A DNA stretch of 37,987 nt from Rubrimonas cliftonensis (GTDB taxonomy: Bacteria > Pseudomonadota > Alphaproteobacteria > Rhodobacterales > Rhodobacteraceae). The translations under genes were made by a program, and so were the position numbers. Shown in pieces: positions 33,135 to 37,987 of the stretch; position 1 is the stretch's first letter, and the number at the start of each line of letters is the position of its first letter. The DNA is taken from NCBI RefSeq assembly GCF_900107585.1, contig NZ_FNQM01000022.1:1-37987 (forward strand). The letters run 5' to 3'. The notes under the pieces were generated by a model that saw only the letters and a program-made list of their open reading frames with translations, did not search any database and was not told where the DNA came from.

Positions 33135-34168
33135 TCGGCTTCGACCATCCGGCGGCGCTCGCGCTCGCCGCGCTCGCGGCGCTGCCGTTCCTGCGCCCCC
33201 TCCTGCGCCGGCCGCCCTTTCCCGCCCTCGCGCTGCTGCCCCGCGATCCCGCCTCGCGGGCGTTGTCATGGGCGCTGCGGGGGGCCGGGGCGCTGGCCTT
33301 CGCGCTGCTGGCGCTTGGGCTCGCCGGGCCGCATCTGCCGGGCGGCCATGTCGAGCGGGTGGGCGTCGGCGCCAGCCTCGTGCTGCTGATCGACCGCTCG
33401 TCGAGCATGGACAACAGCTTCGCCGGGCGCGCCCCGGGCGGCGGCGAGGAGAGCAAGTCCGCCGCCGCGCGCCGCATCCTGCTCGACTTCATCGATCGGC
33501 GCGGGGATGACCGCATCGGGGTCGCCGAGTTTTCCACCGCGCCGCTGATGGCGCTGCCGATGACCGACAGCCGCAACGCCGTGCGCGCAGCCGTCGCCGC
33601 CATCGACGAGCCGGGTCTGTCGCAGACCGACGTTGGGCGCGGCCTCGCCATGGCGCTCGGCATGCTGGACGCGGCGTCGGAGACCGGCTCGCGCGCCGTC
33701 CTTCTGGTTTCGGACGGCGCCGCTGTCATCGCGCCGGAGGTGCAGGAGACGCTGCGCGCCGAGGCCGCGCGCCGGGCCACCAACATCTACTGGCTCTACC
33801 TGCGCACGGAGGGCGCCAAGGGCATCTTCGAGCCGCCGGCGCCGGGCGAGATCGACAGCCCTCAGCTGCGTCCCGAGCGCCACCTGCACCTGTTCCTGCA
33901 GCGGCTCGGCGCGCCCTATCGCGCCTTCGAAGCCGAGGACGCCGCGGCGGTCGAGCGGGCGGTCGCGGAGATCGACCGGCTGGAGGCGCGGCCGATCCTT
34001 ACCCGCGCCGCCACCCCGCGCCGCGACCTCGCGCCCTGGTGCTGGGGCGTCGCCGCGCTCTGCGCCGCCCTGCTGGCGCTCGCGCGGCTGGCCGAGCGCC
34101 CCTTCGCCGAGTGCGCGCCCGCCGCGCCGGTGCGCGCGCCTGGGGCCACGCTCGGAGGCGCGCGATGA
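33131..34168 (+). CDS. mxaC: MxaC, membrane vWA-domain protein
   Basis: This 345-residue protein is BatA-like. Two N-terminal hydrophobic helices (ALALAALAALPFLRPLL and ALAFALLALGLAG) lead into a vWA domain with the metal-ion site LLIDRSSSMDNS (DxSxS) and a later LVSDGAAV strand. A C-terminal membrane helix follows (WGVAALCAALLALARLA). It is inferred to hold the apo-enzyme or calcium site machinery at the periplasmic face with MxaL. It starts at GTG in the mxaA stop and ends in the mxaK start. Confidence 0.88.
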   Translation: MIGFDHPAALALAALAALPFLRPLLRRPPFPALALLPRDPASRALSWALRGAGALAFALLALGLAGPHLPGGHVERVGVGASLVLLIDRSSSMDNSFAGRAPGGGEESKSAAARRILLDFIDRRGDDRIGVAEFSTAPLMALPMTDSRNAVRAAVAAIDEPGLSQTDVGRGLAMALGMLDAASETGSRAVLLVSDGAAVIAPEVQETLRAEAARRATNIYWLYLRTEGAKGIFEPPAPGEIDSPQLRPERHLHLFLQRLGAPYRAFEAEDAAAVERAVAEIDRLEARPILTRAATPRRDLAPWCWGVAALCAALLALARLAERPFAECAPAAPVRAPGATLGGAR

Positions 34169-34719
34169 CGCCGCGCGCGGGTTTTCTGATCTGGGGCGCG
34201 CTGCTGACGCTGGGGCTCGGCGGGTTTGTCGCCAACGGCGTCGAGACGATGCGGCTCGCGCGCGAGAACGCCACGGTCCGGGCGCTCTCGGCGGGGCGCG
34301 ACGCGCCAGTTTCGCCGTACGGCGCGCCCCATCCCGCCCATGCCCGCGCCCTGTTCCTGCTGGCGCGCGACCGGATCGAGCCGGCCGAGGCGCTGATGCC
34401 CGCCGTCTCCCGCGGCCCGGCGAGCCTTGCGGCGGGCGCGCAACTGACCCTCGGCAACGGCCGCATGCGGCGCGCCTTCATGCTGATCGAAGCGGCCAGG
34501 CGCGATGAAGCGATCCCGCAGGTGCAACTCGCCAAGGCCGCCTACCGCGCTGCGCTGAAGGCGGAGCCGGGCCTGTTCGACGCCAAAGTAAACCTCGACC
34601 TCGCCCAGCGGCTGGTGCGCGACCTGCCGCGCGTGGGGCAGGACGGGACGGAGGACCCCGAGAACCGCCCGCGCAAGGTCTGGACCGACCTGCCCGGCAT
34701 GCCGCGGGGCGCGCCGTGA
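34165..34719 (+). CDS. mxaK: MxaK, membrane-anchored assembly protein
   Basis: This 184-residue protein has an N-terminal membrane anchor (FLIWGALLTLGLGGFVAN) and a periplasmic helical part with tetratricopeptide-like repeats (ALFLLARDRIEPAEALMP, VQLAKAAYRAALKAEPGLFDAKVNLDLAQRL). It probably scaffolds MxaC and MxaL. The ATG at 34165 overlaps the mxaC stop by four bases; a longer open frame upstream is only the shadow of mxaC. It ends in the mxaL start (GTGA). Confidence 0.85.
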   Translation: MTPRAGFLIWGALLTLGLGGFVANGVETMRLARENATVRALSAGRDAPVSPYGAPHPAHARALFLLARDRIEPAEALMPAVSRGPASLAAGAQLTLGNGRMRRAFMLIEAARRDEAIPQVQLAKAAYRAALKAEPGLFDAKVNLDLAQRLVRDLPRVGQDGTEDPENRPRKVWTDLPGMPRGAP

Positions 34720-35693
34720 TCCCCCGAATGCTCTCCCGCGCGCCGCGCGTCGCGCCGCCGCTGGCCGCAGCCGCGCTCGCCGCGCTCGCCGCCGCCAACC
34801 CCCGCTTCGAGACCGAGGTCGCGCTTCGCGACGTACTGATGGTGGTGGACGTCACCCGCAGCATGAACGCGCGCGACATGGGCGCAGCGGACGCACCGCT
34901 CTCGCGTCTCGCCGCGACCCGCGGAATGCTCACAGACTGGCTCGCGCGCCAGCCCTGCGGAACCCGCGTCGGGCTCGCAGTGTTCACCGAGCGCCGCACC
35001 CTCACCCTGCTGGAGCCGGTGGAGGTCTGCGCCGAGTTCGACGCGCTTGCCAGCGTGCTGGCCGGGCTTGACTGGCGCATGGCGTGGGAGGGCGACAGCA
35101 TGGTGGCGCGCGGGCTGCACCATGCGATGGCGCGCGCCGCCGAGCTCGGCGTCTCGGTCGTGTTCGCCACCGACGGGCACGAGGCGCCGGTTCCCTCCTA
35201 CGCTGGCCCGCCGCGCTATGACGGCCCCGCCGCGACTGGCGTGGCCGTCGGTGTGGGCGGCCCGACACCCGCGCCGATTCCGTTCTTCGACGACGACGGC
35301 CAGGAGGACGGCTTCTACGGACCCAACGACGTCAACCATGCGCCGATGCGCATGGGCGCACCGCCGTCCGACGCCGCAAGCCGCCCCGGATGGCACCCGC
35401 GCAACAACCCTTACGGCGAGGCCGACCTCGACGGGGCCGAGCATCTGAGCGCGCTGCGCGAGGCCCATCTGCGGGGCCTCGCGACGATCCACGGCCTCGG
35501 CTACGCGCGCTTGTCCGACGGACCGGAGGCCCTGAGCGCGGCGCTGGTCGCGTCCGCGCCGCCGCGCGTCGTCTCCCGTCCGCGCGCCTTAGGATGGCTC
35601 GCCGCCGCCGCAGGCCTCGCTGCGCTCGCCCTCGCCTATCTGCCCGCGCCCGGCTTCGGCCGGCGCGCCCATCGACCAAGGAGCCCCGCATGA
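34716..35693 (+). CDS. mxaL: MxaL, membrane vWA-domain protein
   Basis: This 325-residue vWA protein has an N-terminal hydrophobic segment (PPLAAAALAALAAA), the metal site VLMVVDVTRSMNARD (DxTxS), and a C-terminal helix LGWLAAAAGLAALALAYL followed by an Arg-rich end. An insertion near 190-240 is rich in Asp, Pro and Gly (FFDDDGQEDGFYGPNDVN) and may bind metal, which would suit a calcium-handling protein; this is inference. It is BatB-like and a partner of MxaC. GTG 34716 overlaps mxaK and the stop overlaps mxaD. Confidence 0.88.
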   Translation: MIPRMLSRAPRVAPPLAAAALAALAAANPRFETEVALRDVLMVVDVTRSMNARDMGAADAPLSRLAATRGMLTDWLARQPCGTRVGLAVFTERRTLTLLEPVEVCAEFDALASVLAGLDWRMAWEGDSMVARGLHHAMARAAELGVSVVFATDGHEAPVPSYAGPPRYDGPAATGVAVGVGGPTPAPIPFFDDDGQEDGFYGPNDVNHAPMRMGAPPSDAASRPGWHPRNNPYGEADLDGAEHLSALREAHLRGLATIHGLGYARLSDGPEALSAALVASAPPRVVSRPRALGWLAAAAGLAALALAYLPAPGFGRRAHRPRSPA

Positions 35694-36220
35694 TCAGATC
35701 CCTTCTCGCCGCCGCGCTGGTCGCGCTCGCCGCCGCGCCCGCCGCCGCCCACGGGCCAACGCCGCAGCGAATGCGCATGGAGGCGGCCATCGCCGCCGAA
35801 CCCGACCGCGTCTGGCCGCTGATCGCGCAGCTCGCCGCGATCGGCGTCTGGCACCCCGCGCTCGCCGACGTGGTGGTTACCGGCGGACCGGGACGCGGCG
35901 CGCTGCGGACGCTGACCTTTGCCGCTGGCGGCGCTGTGGTCGAGGGCGTGGACGACCTCGACGACGCGTCCCGCACCCTGCGCTGGCGGCTCAAGGAGCC
36001 CGACCCGGCCGCTTTCCCAGCGAGCTTCTACTCCAGCGACATCAAGGTGGAGCCGGCGCCGGAGGGTTCGCTCGTGACATGGTCGAGCAACTTCTACCGC
36101 GCCGACACCGGCAACTATCCCGACGAGACCCAGGACGACGCCGCCGCCGTCGCCGCGATGGAGGCGTTTGTGACCGAGGGGCTCGCGGGCCTCAAGACGC
36201 TGGCCGAGAGCCTCGACTGA
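35690..36220 (+). CDS. mxaD: MxaD, periplasmic SRPBCC-fold protein
   Basis: This 176-residue exported protein has a signal peptide ending APAAAHG and a polyketide-cyclase/SRPBCC domain: EAAIAAEPDRVWPLIAQLAAIGVWHPAL, then GALRTLTFAAGGAVVEGVDDLDDA, and a C-terminal long helix. MxaD is reported to help the interaction of methanol dehydrogenase with cytochrome cL. AAGGAG lies six bases before the ATG, which also overlaps the mxaL stop. The larger open frame that begins 300 bases upstream is an mxaL shadow. Confidence 0.9.
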   Translation: MIRSLLAAALVALAAAPAAAHGPTPQRMRMEAAIAAEPDRVWPLIAQLAAIGVWHPALADVVVTGGPGRGALRTLTFAAGGAVVEGVDDLDDASRTLRWRLKEPDPAAFPASFYSSDIKVEPAPEGSLVTWSSNFYRADTGNYPDETQDDAAAVAAMEAFVTEGLAGLKTLAESLD

Positions 36221-36252
36221 CGCCGCGCGGATCAGGGAAGGTGGCTTGCGGC

Positions 36253-37113
36253 ATGGAGACCGACGCGAAGGCCGTGAATGCTTCACGGCATCGGCATCGG
36301 CGCCGCGGCCTCGCGCTCGCGGCGCTGCTGACGGCTGCGCCCGCCGCCGCCGAAAGCAACGACCACGCGACGCAGGTCGCGCGCGGGCGCTACCTCGTGG
36401 AGCAGGTCATGGCCTGCGCGGCCTGCCACAGCCCGCGCGGGCCAGAGGCCGCGGCGCGCCATCTCTCGGGCGGGTCGCGCGCCATCGAGACCGAGGGCTA
36501 CACCGTTCACGCCGGCAACATCACGCCCGACGCAGCCACCGGCATCGGCGCCTGGAGCGACGCGGAGATCGCCGCCGCGATCCGCAAGGGCCGCGGGAGG
36601 GACGGTCGACCGCTCGCGCCCGAGATGCCGTCGGCGTTCTACGCCAGCCTCGCAGACGCCGACGTCGGCGCGGTGGTAGCCTATCTGCGGATCGTGCCTC
36701 CGGTGGCGAACGCGATGCCGGCGCCGGCCTATCGCGCGCCAGTTGCTGGCGAGACATGGCCGCGCGCCGACGCGCCCGGCCCCGCCGCGACGCCCGCCGA
36801 GCGCGGCGCCTATCTCGCAGCCGTCGCCTATTGCATGAACTGCCACGGTCGCGACGCCGACGACGCGCTGCGCCTCGAGACGCCCGGGGCCGGCGGCCAT
36901 GTGCTGCGCGGTCCGTGGGGCGCCGTCGCGACCCCGGCGCTCGCAGGCGCGGCGCTGGTCGACTGGACCGACGCCGAGCTCGACGCGGCGCTGGCGAAGG
37001 GCGTCGGGCGCGACGGCGCGGCGTTCATCCCGCCGATGAACCGCGCGCGGTTCTACGGCGGGATGACTGCGCAGGACCGCTCGGATCTGATCGCGTGGCT
37101 GCGCAGCCTGTGA
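36253..37113 (+). CDS. Diheme c-type cytochrome
   Basis: This 286-residue protein has a basic N-terminus and signal sequence (RRGLALAALLTAAPAAA), then two cytochrome c domains with haem sites CAACH at 55-59 and CMNCH at 194-198. Likely axial Met residues are in LAPEMPSAFYA and IPPMNRARFYGG. It resembles cytochrome subunits tied to alcohol or aldehyde oxidation. It follows mxaD by 32 bases, where mxaE, mxaH or mxaB would stand in other clusters, so it may be an electron carrier recruited to this locus. The ribosome binding site is weak. It may use the in-frame GTG at 36241. Confidence 0.85.
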   Translation: METDAKAVNASRHRHRRRGLALAALLTAAPAAAESNDHATQVARGRYLVEQVMACAACHSPRGPEAAARHLSGGSRAIETEGYTVHAGNITPDAATGIGAWSDAEIAAAIRKGRGRDGRPLAPEMPSAFYASLADADVGAVVAYLRIVPPVANAMPAPAYRAPVAGETWPRADAPGPAATPAERGAYLAAVAYCMNCHGRDADDALRLETPGAGGHVLRGPWGAVATPALAGAALVDWTDAELDAALAKGVGRDGAAFIPPMNRARFYGGMTAQDRSDLIAWLRSL

Positions 37114-37239
37114 GCGGTCGCGCGGCATGAGCGCGCGCGGCGTCAGCCGGCTGCGCCCTCATGGATGTGAACAAGCACCGAAGTGTGACACCAAAAAGCA
37201 TAGATATATCAATATTTTACGACACGATCGGCGTCGAAG

Positions 37240-37643
37240 CCCCGCGCCGAGCCACACCTGGGTCCCGACGCTCTTCACCACCACAAAGCGCATGACCGGA
37301 CGCGACGCCGCCTCCGCGACGGCCTCCGCATCCGCGCGGTCGTTCGGCGGGCGGGCCGTCCACTGGACGCCCCGCTCATCCGCCTTACTCTGGCGCTTCA
37401 CGAACGGCTTCCCGTAGGCCGCTGGCACAAGCCGCACCCCATGGCCGTGCTGTTCGCAACGCGACCCCATGATGCGACGTGGCACAGGCCTCCATCACCA
37501 CCACGCAGGCCGGCTGCCCCGCCAGGAGCGCCGCCATCCGTGTCCGCGACAGCACCCAATCATATAGAACCGTCCGATCTGGCCCTACGGCAGACCTGAA
37601 AGCTGCACTTCGCCAGGTCGATCGCCAACATGCTGATCTTCAT
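37240..37643 (-). pseudogene. IS110-family transposase remnant with frameshifts
   Basis: Minus-strand pieces in different frames match the IS110-family order. MKISMLAIDLAKCSFQVC is the first DEDD Asp region. MAALLAGQPACVVVMEACATSHH is in a second frame. VRLVPAAYGKPFVKRQ, then NDRADAEAVAEAASRPVMRFVVVKS, is in a third. At least two frameshifts and one stop break it, and the catalytic Ser domain at the C-terminus is gone. Homology fades near 37240, before an AT-rich patch (37190-37225) unlike the rest of the window. The plus strand has no gene here. The gap 37114-37239 is otherwise empty. Confidence 0.8.
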
Positions 37644-37649
37644 CATCAT

Positions 37650-37850
37650 CGATGCGCCTTCCGCTCGGTTGCAATGCAACCATCATGGCATGCGAGATGC
37701 CGTTGGGTGAGGGCATCCACCGCATCAGTTCAGGCCCCCTCCTGCGCCAGCTTCTCAGAAACTGAGCGCCCGCGATGTCACGCTTGACCGATCATGACGC
37801 TTGGGGCCCATCTTCGGTCACGAATGAACCGACGAAACAGGGAGCACGCG
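37650..37850. other. Leader of the IS110 remnant and upstream region of the last gene
   Basis: No coding gene is seen. In intact IS110 elements the non-coding region upstream of the transposase encodes the bridge RNA, so a decayed copy could lie here; small inverted repeats exist (CTCAG-AAA-CTGAG and GATGCC/GGCATC), but no specific RNA can be claimed. GGAG at 37841-37844 is the ribosome binding site of the gene at the edge. Confidence 0.35.
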
Positions 37851-37987
37851 ATGCGGGGCGCCATTGCGCTATCGATGACCTTTGCGTTGTTCGCGGCGGG
37901 CGCCGGGGCGGCGGAGATCAAGGCCGCTGTCCTGCGCGTTGAGCGCGAGCGGCCTCTGCCCCTGTCGCGTCTTGACCTGCCCGCGGG
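37851..37987 (+). CDS. Start of a PQQ-alcohol-dehydrogenase-associated ABC substrate-binding protein (partial)
   Basis: The first 45 codons are present and the frame runs off the window. A signal peptide (IALSMTFALFAAGAGAA) is followed by EIKAAVLRVERERPLPLSRLDLPA. This matches my recollection of the start of the ABC substrate-binding proteins tied to PQQ-dependent alcohol dehydrogenase systems, which begin with LRV...LSRLDLP. GGAG lies six bases before the ATG. A place next to an mxa locus fits. With only 45 residues the assignment stays tentative. Confidence 0.6.
   Translation, partial: MRGAIALSMTFALFAAGAGAAEIKAAVLRVERERPLPLSRLDLPA

Noticed and set aside
31521-33269. 582-codon minus-strand frame over mxaS and mxaA
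   Set aside because: Shadow of two well-supported genes joined by a 4-nt overlap.

Overview
The window reads as a stretch of a GC-rich alphaproteobacterial methylotroph, most likely close to the Paracoccus/Rhodobacterales group. The evidence is the complete calcium-type methanol dehydrogenase locus on the right, in the order mxaF-J-G-I-R-S-A-C-K-L-D. A divergent lipoprotein/sensor kinase/response regulator operon precedes it, in the arrangement known as mxaZYX in Paracoccus. No rRNA, tRNA or CRISPR was found.

Left part (1 to about 23.3 kb) is accessory DNA. It holds a PemK/MazF-like gene with a coupled partner (670-1712); a truncated IS5-type transposase end (about 2036-2187); a lower-GC defence-type module (2183-7522) with a PD-(D/E)xK nuclease and a very large SF2 helicase resembling Hachiman HamA/HamB, plus a divergent coiled-coil gene and a short overlapping ORF; then an element-like block (7.87-21.24 kb). 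This block contains three unrelated-looking tyrosine recombinases, one with an in-frame amber codon, a plasmid-type archaeo-eukaryotic-like primase with a small coupled ORF, a divergent HTH/excisionase-like gene, a DEDDh exonuclease and five small genes of unknown function. The spacers in front of most of these small genes carry strong inverted repeats. The left part closes with a gene cut by a second IS5-type end (22021-22338) in the same orientation as the first, a UmuD-like fragment, and an intact vapBC toxin-antitoxin pair followed by a 19-bp triple repeat.

Right part (23.6-37.1 kb) is core metabolism. MxaX/MxaY/MxaZ run leftward and the mxaFJGIRSACKLD genes run rightward from a shared 340-bp control region that contains three phased CGGGA half-sites. 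MxaF and MxaI form the periplasmic PQQ methanol dehydrogenase, MxaG is its cytochrome cL electron acceptor, MxaJ and MxaD are periplasmic helpers, and MxaR-S-A-C-K-L form the ATPase/vWA assembly machinery associated with calcium insertion. Hairpins after mxaF, mxaG and mxaI probably set the high abundance of FJGI over the accessory genes. From mxaR to mxaD every junction is a 4-nt stop/start overlap. A diheme cytochrome c gene follows mxaD. A decayed IS110-family transposase (about 37.24-37.65 kb) then separates the cluster from the start of a gene at the right edge that looks like the ABC substrate-binding protein of PQQ-alcohol-dehydrogenase systems.

All identifications rest on reading motifs, gene order and recalled family features; no database search was possible.
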